DNA of 64,000 nt. It comes from Acidobacteriota bacterium. Its GTDB lineage: Bacteria > Acidobacteriota > Vicinamibacteria > Vicinamibacterales > CAVVIG01. Numbering within the stretch: the first letter of the stretch is position 1; each line of letters begins with the position of its first letter. The position numbers and the translations under genes are program-made. The stretch lies in contig JADZED010000059.1 of assembly GCA_020850715.1 (NCBI GenBank), forward strand, positions 18,934 through 82,933, given 5' to 3'. Below are positions 27,050 to 36,511 of the stretch, in pieces. The notes under the pieces are model-generated. The model worked only from the letters and a program-made list of their open reading frames with translations, searched no databases and had not been told where the DNA came from.

Positions 27050-27916
27050 CTACGCCTTCAGAAACGCTTCCGGGTCGGTCCACTGACCGAGCTCGCGTTG
27101 AAACTTCCGGCTCTTGTCCACCAGGATCTGCCCGTCGTCGGCCAGCACGATCCGGAAGCGCTCGAGCGGCCGTGGCGCCGGCCCCTCGAAGTTCACGCCC
27201 GTGATGCGGAAACCGCTGCCGTGGCAGGGACACTTGAACTTCGCTTCCGCCGACAGGTTGTTCGGTGTGCAGCCGAGATGCGTGCAGGTCGTGCTGAGCG
27301 CGTAGAAGCCGCTCGCCTGGTTGTCGATGTCTTCCGCCGTCCGGACCAGCCAGACGCCGTAGCGTTCCTTCCATCGTTCGTCGACGCCGACGCCGTACTC
27401 GCTCGGGAACCCGGCCTTGAACTGCTGCGGCGGCTCGTTCAGCACGTTGGGGAACATGAAGCGCCCGGTCGCCGCGAGCGCCGCCGCCGAGGCGGCCGAG
27501 AAGGCTCCCCACGCCAGCCCCATCCAGGCACGGCGATTCAGGAGCGGCGAGGTGTCATCGGCCGCGCGGCCGCCGGCCGCCTTCGCGGCAGCCGTTGCCG
27601 CGACCGTCGCTTTCGCGGCGGCGCCGCCGGGCGATGCCACCGACGTGGTCTTGCCGGCGAGATCGGGAATCGGTGCGGCGGGAGGACGAGGCGCAGGAGC
27701 GGGGCGAGCGGGACCGTGCGCGCCGGCTCCCACAGGCGCAGTGCGCGCGGCGGCCGCCGCGGCCGGGCGCGCCGCCGGCGAGACGCCTGCCGCGGGCGCG
27801 GCGCCGGCGGCAGCAGCCACGGCCGGCTCCGGCGTCGCCGCGCCCGCCGCCGCCTCGCCCGTCTCGGCGGCGGCAAGCGGCCGGGATGTCTCGGGAGTCG
27901 GATCCTCGTCAGCCAT
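27050..27916 (-). CDS. Rieske iron-sulfur protein with long Ala/Pro-rich N-terminal extension
   Basis: 288 residues. The C-terminal ~130 residues are a Rieske domain with [2Fe-2S] ligand boxes CTHLGC and CPCHGSGF. A Tat-compatible RRAWMGLAWG precedes a single membrane helix at ~130-150. Ahead of it lie ~125 residues of Ala/Pro-rich, low-complexity sequence, presumably cytoplasmic and much longer than in canonical Rieske proteins. It accepts the first electron from quinol and passes it to the cytochrome c partner. It starts 6 bp after the HEAT gene. Confidence 0.9.
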   Translation of the reverse strand: MADEDPTPETSRPLAAAETGEAAAGAATPEPAVAAAAGAAPAAGVSPAARPAAAAAARTAPVGAGAHGPARPAPAPRPPAAPIPDLAGKTTSVASPGGAAAKATVAATAAAKAAGGRAADDTSPLLNRRAWMGLAWGAFSAASAAALAATGRFMFPNVLNEPPQQFKAGFPSEYGVGVDERWKERYGVWLVRTAEDIDNQASGFYALSTTCTHLGCTPNNLSAEAKFKCPCHGSGFRITGVNFEGPAPRPLERFRIVLADDGQILVDKSRKFQRELGQWTDPEAFLKA

Positions 27917-27922
27917 GTCCTC

Positions 27923-28819
27923 TCATCCCATCGCGTTCAGCGCCTGCAGCGCCGCTTCGCGCACCTTGAGGCTTTGATCGCTCTGACTCAGCGAGGCCAC
28001 GACGGGACGAAGCGACTGATCCTTCAGCGACGCGGCAGCCCGCAGCCCGCTGATCATGACGTCGGCAATCGGGTCGCGATCCTCATCCTGACGGACGGCA
28101 ATCTTGACGGCCTGCTCCACGTACCCGCGGTCCAGCATCTGCGTGATCACCGGGACACCCTCGCGGCTCCCATGCCGCGCGAGCGCGACGGCAGCATTCC
28201 AGCGGACGTCGGGCACCTCGTCGGCCAGCGCCGTGCGCAGCGTGTCGAGTTGCGCGTCGCCCGGCAGCGCACCCAGCGCATAGACCACCATCTTGCGGAT
28301 CCCAGGGTCGTTGCCCTGCGCGTTGAACAGCGGCATCAGCCGCGGTACGACGGCGGGATCGCCCGACGAACCGAGCGCCCAGATCACGCTGATCCGCGTC
28401 TCGCTGTCCGGTTCCTCGAGCGCCCGCGCGAGGCTCGCGATCGCGTCGGCCGGCAGCGGCGGATCGAGGCGTCCGATCGCGAGCGCAAGGTAGCGCCGCA
28501 CCTGCGGATCCCCCGTCGACGCTTCGAACGCCTGTACGAGCGCCGGTGCGAGCGTCCGGTCCGCACGCACCGCCGGATCGGCCATCAACCGCGAAAGCTC
28601 ATAGGCCGCGGGCCAGCGCCGCTCGGAACCGCCGCGCTGAATCTCGAGCAGGTAGTCCTGCGGCGTCCTGGCGTCGGTCAGCAGGCTCCGAAACCCGACA
28701 TACACCAGCACCGTGACCGCGACGACGGCCAGAGGCACCAGGAAGAACTGAACGGCCAGGGCGGGCGCTGCAGCTAACGGGTGTCGAGTCGCATTCTCGC
28801 GCTCGGTCAGTTTGTCCAT
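27923..28819 (-). CDS. Membrane-anchored HEAT-repeat protein of the Rieske/cytochrome b operon
   Basis: 298 residues. An N-terminal membrane helix (LAVQFFLVPLAVVAVTVLVYVGF, ~22-44) precedes about six HEAT/PBS-lyase-like repeats (for example ISVIWALGSSGDPAVVPRL, VRWNAAVALARHGS, VREAALQAL). HEAT scaffolds mediate protein contacts, so an assembly or accessory role in the quinol-oxidising complex is likely (inference). It is the first gene of the five-gene unit, with a plausible promoter ~50 bp upstream; no strong ribosome site precedes the ATG. Confidence 0.8.
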   Translation of the reverse strand: MDKLTERENATRHPLAAAPALAVQFFLVPLAVVAVTVLVYVGFRSLLTDARTPQDYLLEIQRGGSERRWPAAYELSRLMADPAVRADRTLAPALVQAFEASTGDPQVRRYLALAIGRLDPPLPADAIASLARALEEPDSETRISVIWALGSSGDPAVVPRLMPLFNAQGNDPGIRKMVVYALGALPGDAQLDTLRTALADEVPDVRWNAAVALARHGSREGVPVITQMLDRGYVEQAVKIAVRQDEDRDPIADVMISGLRAAASLKDQSLRPVVASLSQSDQSLKVREAALQALNAMG

Positions 28820-28865
28820 CTACGGGAGCTGGCCGGGGGCCCGACAGAGTCCCCGAGCCGTGCAC

Positions 28866-28895
28866 GTTTTACTACGTGAGGTGTATGACGGTCAA
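28866..28895 (-). promoter_or_regulatory. Probable promoter of the Rieske/cytochrome b operon
   Basis: On the minus strand TTGACC (5/6) is followed after 18 bp by TAAAAC (4/6), in a less GC-rich patch upstream of the HEAT gene. It would give a leader of about 40 nt. Confidence 0.5.
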
Positions 28896-29156
28896 GGGCA
28901 GACGGTATGGCGGCGCCGGCACGGACATGATCAACCGGGCGTTCTGCCTGCTCAGGTTCGCGGCTGACCGTTCTCGAGGGGGGCGTGCCGCAGAGATCCG
29001 CCGGTACCTGTCCTGGGGCCGAACGGCCCTGCGCCGTCGAGCGCGGCCACCGGTTGGCAGCCCGCGAAGCGCGAGATTGTCGGGAATGCCTGAGCGCAGG
29101 CCCGCCTCAGGTCCGCACGGGCCGGGGCCTGCCGCGGTATCGGGCTCGAAAACGCT
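28896..29156. other. Gene-free gap upstream of the Rieske/b operon
   Basis: The gap 28820-29156 carries the promoter listed above. The remaining ~260 bp shows nothing recognisable; the 94-residue plus-strand ORF here has no ribosome site and an Arg/Pro-rich composition typical of GC-driven frames. Confidence 0.5.
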
Positions 29157-31079
29157 CTAGATGGCGATCAGCCCGCTCTCATAGAGGACGTGAAGAACAT
29201 TGAGATTGCCCAGCATCAGCAGCGGCCAGAACCAGGCGCCTCTCGTCAACAGCACGTTGAATGCGAAGGTCATCGGTATCAACACGCGGACGGCCGCTGC
29301 GGGCTCGCCTTCCCAGACGGCCGGCCCCAGCAGCGTCATCAGCCCGACATAGGCGATCCCCAGCCGCCACCAGGATTGCCGCCACTCCCGTCGCCAGATC
29401 AGCGTCACCGCCTGCGTCGTCAGCGCAATCAACGCAAAGAGACTGAACCGCGCCTCAGAGCCCCAGCCGTTCGCATGCAGCGTCGTCACCGTGTCGATCC
29501 ACTTCTGCGCGTAACCCTCCAGCGGCAATCGGAAGTTGCCGCCCCCCGGGGAGCCGAGCGGCAGGCCGATGAGGTGGAGGTAGAGCATCCATGCGGCGAA
29601 CGGCCCGATGAGCAGGAGCCCGCGAAGGATCGTCCGGCCGGGCGCGCGCCGGGGCGCGCCGCCCGCCGGCAGGAGCACGGCGCCGCCGAGCAGGTTGACT
29701 TCCCGTGCGAGCCCCGATACGCCCATCACGGCGCAGGCGAGCCACCGGCGGTTGCGCTCGAACGCCAGGATGCCCAGGGCCAGCAGCGCCATGCTCGGCC
29801 CGTCGAGCAGCGCCCAGCGAATCGAGTTCACGATCCCCTCGCCCAGCATGCACATCAGCCAGGCCGCGGTCGGGCGAATCGCGCCGGCCGGCAGCGTCTG
29901 CAGCAGCAGCCAGCCCAGCGCCAGCCAGGAGAACACGTTCAGCAATGCGTAGGCCTCGATGATCAGGCGCGGCTGGCCCAGGCCGAGCACGTGCGCGACA
30001 AGCGGCAGCAGGATCCGCCGGCTTCGATAACCGGCATCATCGAGGGCGGTGCGCGTGGGCTCCCCACGCAGGCCGGGATCGAGCGCGAGTTGCGCATAGA
30101 ACTGGCCATCGTACCCGGCGCCCGGCACGATCACGTGAGGTATCGCCGCCAGGGACGGCACGGTGCTCGAGTCGAACTGCTCGCCGAACCTGACGAGGGC
30201 CGTGAAGCCCCTGCCGGGCTGATAGGTCCCCCACACGACCGAGCCGACCATCGCGACGGCAGCCGCGTGCGGAATGAACGGTCTGCAGGCGCGGAACGCG
30301 CGTGCGAGCACTGGCCGCGACCGTACCAGCGCCGCGGCCAGTCGATCGACATGGATCAGCGCCGCGCCCAGCAGGAAGGTCCTGGCGGACAGCCGGATGT
30401 CGAACGGCGTCGCGACGCCGAGCAGGAGGACCGCGCCGAAGAACACGAGGCCGATGCCTGCGGCGGCACCCAGAATCGCCCGTGTTGCCGGTCCAGTCGT
30501 CAAGATCGGCTGCGGCACCGCACTCAGCATCAGGAGTCCGAACGCCGCGAGCCCGATTGCCCATGGCGGGACCGGCGCTCCCTTCATGCCGCCGCGCGGC
30601 ACGATGGCGAAATTCAGGAGACCGGTCGAGAAGCCATGAACGTTGGCGACCTCCAGGCCGTCGAGATGCCAGCCCGCGCGATCGCTCGCAACGGTCAGCC
30701 GATGTCCCGGCCCGGAGAGAACGCCGGCCGACGCGTCCACGCGGACCTGGCGGCCGGCCGGCGCCACGGCCTGCGCGATCGGGTGATCATCGAGCGCGAT
30801 CGAGAGCGGCGCTGCCTGTGCTCCCCCGCGGACGCGCAGAACAATGGCGGCCCGGATGCCGGCGAGCCGTTCCATGTCAGGCAGGGGAACGACGACCGAC
30901 CGGACATCAACCGCGTGCGCCGGCACCTGCGGGAACAGGCGCACTCGCGAAAACCCGAAGTGGACGTGCGTCGCAAGAACGGCGAGGCAGGTGGCCCCGA
31001 GAAGGCTCGCGCGCACGAGAGGCGTCAGAAAGCGCTCGTGCCGCTGCTGGAGCGGTCGAGGGCGGGCAGCGTGGCCCAT
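29157..31079 (-). CDS. Polytopic membrane protein, glycosyltransferase-like (function unknown)
   Basis: 640 residues. One N-terminal helix is followed by an extracytoplasmic segment (~45-165), then about a dozen hydrophobic helices. Motifs such as GAGYDGQFYAQLALDP and RRILLPLVAHVLGLG recall GT-C/PMT-like membrane glycosyltransferases and polyprenyl-phosphate-sugar-using proteins. I cannot name a substrate. The ATG at 31079 is 11 bp after the radical SAM stop, so the two are co-translated. The 1086-residue ORF in the track extends upstream through the antisense-frame of the radical SAM gene. Confidence 0.65.
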   Translation of the reverse strand: MGHAARPRPLQQRHERFLTPLVRASLLGATCLAVLATHVHFGFSRVRLFPQVPAHAVDVRSVVVPLPDMERLAGIRAAIVLRVRGGAQAAPLSIALDDHPIAQAVAPAGRQVRVDASAGVLSGPGHRLTVASDRAGWHLDGLEVANVHGFSTGLLNFAIVPRGGMKGAPVPPWAIGLAAFGLLMLSAVPQPILTTGPATRAILGAAAGIGLVFFGAVLLLGVATPFDIRLSARTFLLGAALIHVDRLAAALVRSRPVLARAFRACRPFIPHAAAVAMVGSVVWGTYQPGRGFTALVRFGEQFDSSTVPSLAAIPHVIVPGAGYDGQFYAQLALDPGLRGEPTRTALDDAGYRSRRILLPLVAHVLGLGQPRLIIEAYALLNVFSWLALGWLLLQTLPAGAIRPTAAWLMCMLGEGIVNSIRWALLDGPSMALLALGILAFERNRRWLACAVMGVSGLAREVNLLGGAVLLPAGGAPRRAPGRTILRGLLLIGPFAAWMLYLHLIGLPLGSPGGGNFRLPLEGYAQKWIDTVTTLHANGWGSEARFSLFALIALTTQAVTLIWRREWRQSWWRLGIAYVGLMTLLGPAVWEGEPAAAVRVLIPMTFAFNVLLTRGAWFWPLLMLGNLNVLHVLYESGLIAI

Positions 31080-31090
31080 GAACGCGGCGA

Positions 31091-32998
31091 CTACGAGTCC
31101 GGCCGGCGGCCCTCGCGGTTGGAACGGATCGGCCGCGCCGCTCCGCCGATCCGCCGCCGGAGGTGATCGGCCAGATAGTGCGGATCGGTCGCGGCGCGCC
31201 AGACGCGAGTACCCATCCACCTGACCGCCGCAAGGGTTCCCGACGCCGCGCCTCCCGTGAGCCGATCCGTCCGTGCGATCCAACGGCGGCTGCGCAGGCG
31301 CACCCGCTGCCCGAGCGGCAGCGCACGAGCCTCGAGCGACTTCTGAACGATCGGGCAGGCCGGCGACTTCAGACAATACTCGTGAAAGCGGCCGCTGGCC
31401 AGTTCCGACCGGATGGCCTGAACGACGGGCGCGTTCCACGTCTCCCGGTACTGATCCATCGGCGCCAGGGGCACGCCGCCGTAGCAGCAGGGAAATACGC
31501 CGCGGCGCAGGATGTAGAGGCTCTTCCACGGTTCGGTGCACGCAGGCTTCCGATCGCCGCCCAGGGACGGCAGCGGTTCGTCCGGACCGGACGCCCCACC
31601 GGTCTGGTCGGGCGCGGCAGTCGCTGATGCGGCCTCTTCGACAGGCACGGTGGACGGCGCGGTCGCGACGGTGTCTGGCGTTTGCGCGGAGACGACAGCC
31701 TCGCCGCCTCCTGCCAAACGGCGGCCCTCCGCGAACAGGCGTTCGAACCGTTCGCTCATCGTCCCGCCGAAGTCCATCTGGTCGGCCAGCGGGACGCCGT
31801 GTATCCGGCAGAGTTCCGCGACACGACCGCTCACGCGCACCAACTCGTCGAACGGGAGCAACTCCTTTGCGTACTCGAACCGGTGGCCGGCACGCTCCCA
31901 GTCCAGGTTCACGCCGGGCGAATCGTTGAGCGGGCGGAGCACGACGCGATCGACCTGCAGAGCGGCGGCCGTGCGCACGAATGCGTCGACCTCGTGCACG
32001 TTCACGCGCATCGGCATGAACACCAGATGGATGAACGGCCGCCGGCCCGGACCGCCTTTCGCTTCGATGAGCCGGCCGAGATTGTCGAGAATGGCGCCGA
32101 ACCGGTCGTTGCGCAGCTTTGCATAGGTCTCCGGCGTGCCGGCGTCGAGCGAGACATACAGATCGATGCGGCGTTCGAGCAGCTTCTGGATGTTGCGGTC
32201 GGTGAGAATCTGGCCATTGGTGGTCATCTCCAGCACCTTCCCGCCCTCGTCGAACGCGTCCAGCAGGTCGTCGAGCTCCTTCATCATGAACGGTTCGCCG
32301 ATCGAACAGTTCACGAGCGTGCCGCTGTTCTCGAAGAAGGCTCCCCATTCGCGCAGCGTCGCCGGCGTGAACGGCACGTCGACGTAGGGCCCCTCCAGCC
32401 TCTTGCTGAAGTCCCACTCGCAGTAGACACAGGGCGGCTTCACGTTGCAGACGGCGTACAGGTCGATGCCGAGACTGACCGGCGTCGATGCGAGGACGAC
32501 GCGGCCGTCGAGCGTCTCGCGCGCGTTGCGCACCCGATTCTCCTGCTGCGCGCGCACGAGCCGGTGGCGCGCCGGGTCGCCGTGCAGCAGCGGCGGGCGC
32601 GCCCGGACCGCCAGCGTCCGACGGTCCGACGGATGAAGGCGGGCAGGCAGGACCTTGTTGACGGAGAGGTCCGCATGGGCGCGCTCCGGCGGCACGCGGA
32701 AGCTCAGTGGTGCCCAGCCGGCCGCGAGCGGGAAGGCGTCGTGGCTCCCGCCCGCACTGCAGGTGAGCATCTGCGAGAGATCCTCGAACTCGGAGAAGGC
32801 CCAGAGCTCGAGGTAGCGCTCGCGTGCGGCCGGCGAAAACCTGAGGGATGCGGAGGCCGCCATCCAGCGGAAGCGGTCCAGGCCGGGTGTTTCTTCGTCC
32901 CAGAATCCGCTTCCGAATTCGACAGGTTCCGACGTGGCCAGCGAGGGCGACAGGCGCCGCACGGGCGGCGACGGAAGCGCCATCCGCAACTGTGGCAT
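31091..32998 (-). CDS. Radical SAM/SPASM-domain protein (function unknown)
   Basis: 635 residues. A ~145-residue N-terminal region precedes the radical SAM core, whose cluster site reads CNVKPPCVYC, a CX5CX2C spacing instead of the usual CX3CX2C. Core elements follow (NCSIGEPFMM, EMTTNGQILT, VSLDAGTPETYAKLR). A Thr/Ala/Pro-rich linker (~450-500) leads to a SPASM-like iron-sulfur region (CTEPW...FPCCYG...CLKSPACPIV). SPASM proteins modify peptides or sugars by radical chemistry. The following membrane protein suggests cell-envelope or glycan work (inference). The start at 32998 lies 53 bp after ilvC; an alternative ATG is 15 bp further in. Confidence 0.8.
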   Translation of the reverse strand: MPQLRMALPSPPVRRLSPSLATSEPVEFGSGFWDEETPGLDRFRWMAASASLRFSPAARERYLELWAFSEFEDLSQMLTCSAGGSHDAFPLAAGWAPLSFRVPPERAHADLSVNKVLPARLHPSDRRTLAVRARPPLLHGDPARHRLVRAQQENRVRNARETLDGRVVLASTPVSLGIDLYAVCNVKPPCVYCEWDFSKRLEGPYVDVPFTPATLREWGAFFENSGTLVNCSIGEPFMMKELDDLLDAFDEGGKVLEMTTNGQILTDRNIQKLLERRIDLYVSLDAGTPETYAKLRNDRFGAILDNLGRLIEAKGGPGRRPFIHLVFMPMRVNVHEVDAFVRTAAALQVDRVVLRPLNDSPGVNLDWERAGHRFEYAKELLPFDELVRVSGRVAELCRIHGVPLADQMDFGGTMSERFERLFAEGRRLAGGGEAVVSAQTPDTVATAPSTVPVEEAASATAAPDQTGGASGPDEPLPSLGGDRKPACTEPWKSLYILRRGVFPCCYGGVPLAPMDQYRETWNAPVVQAIRSELASGRFHEYCLKSPACPIVQKSLEARALPLGQRVRLRSRRWIARTDRLTGGAASGTLAAVRWMGTRVWRAATDPHYLADHLRRRIGGAARPIRSNREGRRPDS

Positions 32999-33051
32999 CG
33001 GCCTGATCTGGCGGAGCACTCTACCACAGGGGCGTCGGACCGAGGTGCCGG

Positions 33052-34077
33052 TTATCGCGATGCGCCGACGGTGTCTTCGGTCTTGACCGGCTTGAGGAAC
33101 GGCATCAAATCGCGCAGCCGGGCGCCCACCTGCTCGATCTGGTGGCGCCGCTCGGCCTCCCGCGTCTTGTTGAACGTCGGCCGTCCTGCCTCGTTCTCCG
33201 CGATCCATGCCTGCGCGTACCGGCCGCTGCGGATGTCCTCGAGCATCTGCTTCATCACGCGCCTGGTCTCGGCCGTGACGATCCGCGGCCCGCCCGTATA
33301 GTCACCATGCTCGGCGGTATCGCTCACCGAATAGCGCATGTAGTTCAAGCCACCCTGATACATCAGATCCACGATGAGCTTGAGCTCGTGCAGGCATTCG
33401 AAATAGGCGATCTCCGGCTGGTAGCCCGCCTCGACCAGCGTCTCGAAGCCCGCCTTGACCAGCGCGCTCACGCCGCCGCACAGCACGGCCTGCTCGCCGA
33501 ACAGGTCGGTCTCGGTCTCCTCGGCGAAGCTCGTCTCGATCACCCCGGCGCGCGTCACGCCGATGGCCTTGCCGTACGACAGCGTCAGCGCGCGCGCCTG
33601 CCCGGTGGCATCCTGGTGCACGGCGAAGAGCGCCGGCGTCCCGGCCCCTTCCACATACAGTTCGCGCACGCGATGTCCGGGCGACTTCGGTGCGACCATC
33701 GCGACATCGATGTCCGGGCGCACCGTCACCGTGCCGAAGCGGATGTTGAACCCGTGGGCGAACATCAGCATGTTCCCCTTCTCGAGATTCGGCTCGATCT
33801 CCTCGCGGTAGACCCTTGCGGTGATCGTATCGGGAATCAGGACCATCACCACGTCGGCCCACTTCGAGACCTCGCCCACCTCGCCGACGGCCAGGCCGGC
33901 GGCCTGCGCCCTGGCGCGCGAGCGGCTCGTGGCCGGCAGGCCGACCTTCACGCTGACGCCGCTGTCCCTGAGGTTCAGCGCGTGCGCGTGCCCCTGCGAT
34001 CCATAGCCGATCACCGCCACCTTGCGGCTGCGGATGAGCGCCAGATCCGCCCCATCGTCGTAAATCATCGTCGCCAT
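33052..34077 (-). CDS. ilvC: Ketol-acid reductoisomerase, class I
   Basis: 341 residues, the normal short class I length. The NADPH Rossmann motif [17 protein letters not shown] is followed by catalytic residues in [14 protein letters not shown] and the Mg-binding knotted domain ([32 protein letters not shown]). It isomerises and reduces acetolactate in valine/leucine/isoleucine synthesis. ATG 34077 has AGGGAGT upstream. It is the last recognisable biosynthetic gene of the pheA-ilvBNC unit; TAA stop at 33052. Confidence 0.96.
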   Translation of the reverse strand: MATMIYDDGADLALIRSRKVAVIGYGSQGHAHALNLRDSGVSVKVGLPATSRSRARAQAAGLAVGEVGEVSKWADVVMVLIPDTITARVYREEIEPNLEKGNMLMFAHGFNIRFGTVTVRPDIDVAMVAPKSPGHRVRELYVEGAGTPALFAVHQDATGQARALTLSYGKAIGVTRAGVIETSFAEETETDLFGEQAVLCGGVSALVKAGFETLVEAGYQPEIAYFECLHELKLIVDLMYQGGLNYMRYSVSDTAEHGDYTGGPRIVTAETRRVMKQMLEDIRSGRYAQAWIAENEAGRPTFNKTREAERRHQIEQVGARLRDLMPFLKPVKTEDTVGASR

Positions 34078-34134
34078 GTCGGGACTCCCTGAAGTTGAGG
34101 ATGTTGAGATTTCGAGGACTTGGCTGCGGCCCTT

Positions 34135-34695
34135 TCAGACCGAGCACGAGCTGATGTCGCCGTTCACCTCCGAGGCGGCGGCGCCCGCGCCCGTTCGCGG
34201 CGCGATCCGCCGGCCGTTGACGAGGCCGCGCGCCATCGCGACGCGTCCCGTGCGCACCATTTCGACGACGCCGTAGGGCCGGAGCACCTCCACCAGGCTG
34301 TCGATCTTGTCCTCGGTTCCGGTGGTCTCGATGACCATCGACTCCGGGCTGACGTCGACGATCCGCGCGCGGTAGACGTCGACCAACTGCATCACGTGGG
34401 TGCGCGCCTCGCCGGTGGCGGCGACCTTGATGAGCGCCAGATCGCGGGCGATGGCCGGCGCGTGCGTGATGTTGTCGACCCGCCGGCACGGCACCAGCTT
34501 GTAGAGGTGCGCCTCGAGCCGCCGCGCCCCGTACTCGTCGGTGTCGACGACGACGGTCATGCGCGAGACCCCGTCGGTCTCGGTGTGGCCGACCGTCAGC
34601 GACTCGATATTGAAGGCCCGGCGTCTGAACAGCGAGGCGACCCGGTTCAGCACGCCCGGCTTGTTGTCCACGTAAACCGCGAATGTATGCAGCAT
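34135..34695 (-). CDS. ilvN: Acetolactate synthase regulatory (small) subunit
   Basis: 186 residues: an N-terminal ACT domain (FAVYVDNKPGVLNRVASLFRRRAFNIESL), a second ACT-like half (~80-160) and a serine/cysteine-rich tail. It binds valine-type effectors and activates the large subunit. It lies 69 bp after ilvB and 57 bp before ilvC. The first 70 residues match the ilvH/ilvN family closely. Confidence 0.93.
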   Translation of the reverse strand: MLHTFAVYVDNKPGVLNRVASLFRRRAFNIESLTVGHTETDGVSRMTVVVDTDEYGARRLEAHLYKLVPCRRVDNITHAPAIARDLALIKVAATGEARTHVMQLVDVYRARIVDVSPESMVIETTGTEDKIDSLVEVLRPYGVVEMVRTGRVAMARGLVNGRRIAPRTGAGAAASEVNGDISSCSV

Positions 34696-34764
34696 GATGC
34701 CCTTCAGCCACCCCTCTTCATCGGACGCGCGACGTCACGAACGCGACGTGGAGAATCTCCGCGA

Positions 34765-36471
34765 TCAATCGGCGGCCGTCTCGACGATCGGCGAGGGCCG
34801 CCGGATCATCTTGTGGAGATCTGCGCCCGCCGGCACCATCGGGTACACCGTGTCCTCCTGCTCGACCTGGAAGTCGATGACGGCGGTCCGCTTCTGGCGG
34901 CGCGCCGCCTCGACTGCCCCGGCCACCTCGGCTCGCGTCTTCACCACGGCCGCCGGGATTCCGAACGACCCGGCCAGCCGGGCGAAGTCGGGCCCGCTGA
35001 TCGGCGTGGCGGCGTAGCGCTTGTCGTAGAAGAACTCCTGCCACTGCCGCACCATGCCCAGGTAGCCGTTGTTGATGATGGCCACGTTGATGTCGAGCTG
35101 CTCCTGCACCGCCGTCGCCAGCTCGCACATCGTCATCTGGAAGCCGCCGTCGCCGACCACGACCCAGACCTCCTTGTCGGGGCAGGCGATCTTGGCGCCG
35201 ATGGCGGCCGGCAGGGCGAAGCCCATCGTGCCCAGGCCGCCCGACGTGATCAGCGAGCGCGGCGTGTCGTGCTTGTAGTACTGCGCCTCCCACATCTGAT
35301 GCTGGCCCACGTCGGTAACCACGATCGCGTCGCCATGCGTGAGCCGCCACAGGTCGTTGATCACGTGCGCGGCATAGAGATGGCCGTCATCGGGCAGGTT
35401 CTGGATGTCGCGGACGGCGGCGTCCCCCTTGAGGGCGTGGATGCGGGCGAGCCAGCCCGCACGATCGCGCGGCGTGATGAGCGGCAGCCACTCGTCGAGC
35501 GCGGCGCGCAGGTCCCTGGCGATCGCCACGTCGACGCGCACGTTCTTGTTGAGCTCGGCGCGATCGATGTCCACGTGGATCTTGCGCGCCGTCTGCGCGT
35601 AGGTCTTCAGGTTGCCGGTCACGCGATCGTCGAACCGCATGCCGAGCGCGATCAGCAGGTCGGCCTCCTGAATGGCCTGGTTCACCCAGGCTTCGCCGTG
35701 CATGCCCATCATGCCCATGTTGAGCGGATGCGAGGCCGGCACGCCGCCGATGCCGAGCAGCGTCACCGCGATCGGGATGCCGGCGCGCTCGGCGAGCTCG
35801 CGCACCTGGCGCTCGGCGCCCGCCTGCACGATGCCGTGCCCCGCCAGGATGAGCGGCCGCTCGGCGGTCGCGATGAGCGCCAGCGCGTCGTGTGCGTCGC
35901 CGTCGCCCGGCAGCGCATCGTCGTACGCCTCGCTCAGGCGCGGCGCGGCGGCGTCCCAGTCGACCTCGGCGCTCGCCTGCTGCGCGTCCTTGGTGATGTC
36001 GATCAGCACCGGCCCGGGCCGCCCGGCGCGGGCGATGGCGAACGCCTCGCGAATCGCCGGCGCAATGTCGTGCACGCCGGTCACCAGGTAGTTGTGCTTG
36101 GTGATCGGCAGGGTGATGCCCGTGATGTCGGTCTCCTGGAACGCGTCGGACCCGATGAGACGGCTGCCCACCTGGCCGGTGATGCAGACGATCGGCGAGG
36201 AATCCATCATCGCGGTCGCGATCCCGGTGACCATGTTGGTGGCGCCGGGTCCGGAGGTCGCAATGGCGACGCCCACTCTCCCGCTGGCGCGCGCGAAGCC
36301 GTCGGCCATGTGCGCAGCCCCCTGCTCGTGGCGAACCAGGACGTGGCGGATCGGATAGGCGAGCATCGCATCGTAGGCGGGCAGAATCGCGCCGCCCGGA
36401 TAGCCGAAGACGTCGGTGACGCCCTCGCGTACCAGGGCCTCCCAGAGTATCTGCGCACCGGTCAATGTCAT
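34765..36471 (-). CDS. ilvB: Acetolactate synthase catalytic (large) subunit
   Basis: 568 residues with the ThDP-enzyme layout: catalytic Glu in VRHEQGAAHMADGFARASGRVGV, SGPGATN, the FAD/regulatory middle domain (GMRFDDRVTGN) and the ThDP motif GDGGFQMTMCELATAVQ...NNGYLGMVRQWQ. The last stretch is specific to acetohydroxyacid synthases. ATG 36471 has GAGGAA upstream and lies 40 bp after pheA. The track ORF starts 216 bp further out, inside pheA's region, and is not used. Confidence 0.95.
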   Translation of the reverse strand: MTLTGAQILWEALVREGVTDVFGYPGGAILPAYDAMLAYPIRHVLVRHEQGAAHMADGFARASGRVGVAIATSGPGATNMVTGIATAMMDSSPIVCITGQVGSRLIGSDAFQETDITGITLPITKHNYLVTGVHDIAPAIREAFAIARAGRPGPVLIDITKDAQQASAEVDWDAAAPRLSEAYDDALPGDGDAHDALALIATAERPLILAGHGIVQAGAERQVRELAERAGIPIAVTLLGIGGVPASHPLNMGMMGMHGEAWVNQAIQEADLLIALGMRFDDRVTGNLKTYAQTARKIHVDIDRAELNKNVRVDVAIARDLRAALDEWLPLITPRDRAGWLARIHALKGDAAVRDIQNLPDDGHLYAAHVINDLWRLTHGDAIVVTDVGQHQMWEAQYYKHDTPRSLITSGGLGTMGFALPAAIGAKIACPDKEVWVVVGDGGFQMTMCELATAVQEQLDINVAIINNGYLGMVRQWQEFFYDKRYAATPISGPDFARLAGSFGIPAAVVKTRAEVAGAVEAARRQKRTAVIDFQVEQEDTVYPMVPAGADLHKMIRRPSPIVETAAD

Positions 36472-36511
36472 GGGTTCCTCAGCAGGCGATCGAGAGACTC
36501 CCCTTCCGCGA

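Noticed and set aside
28876-29160. 94-residue plus-strand ORF upstream of the HEAT gene
   Set aside because: Arg/Pro-rich, no ribosome site, overlaps the predicted operon promoter.
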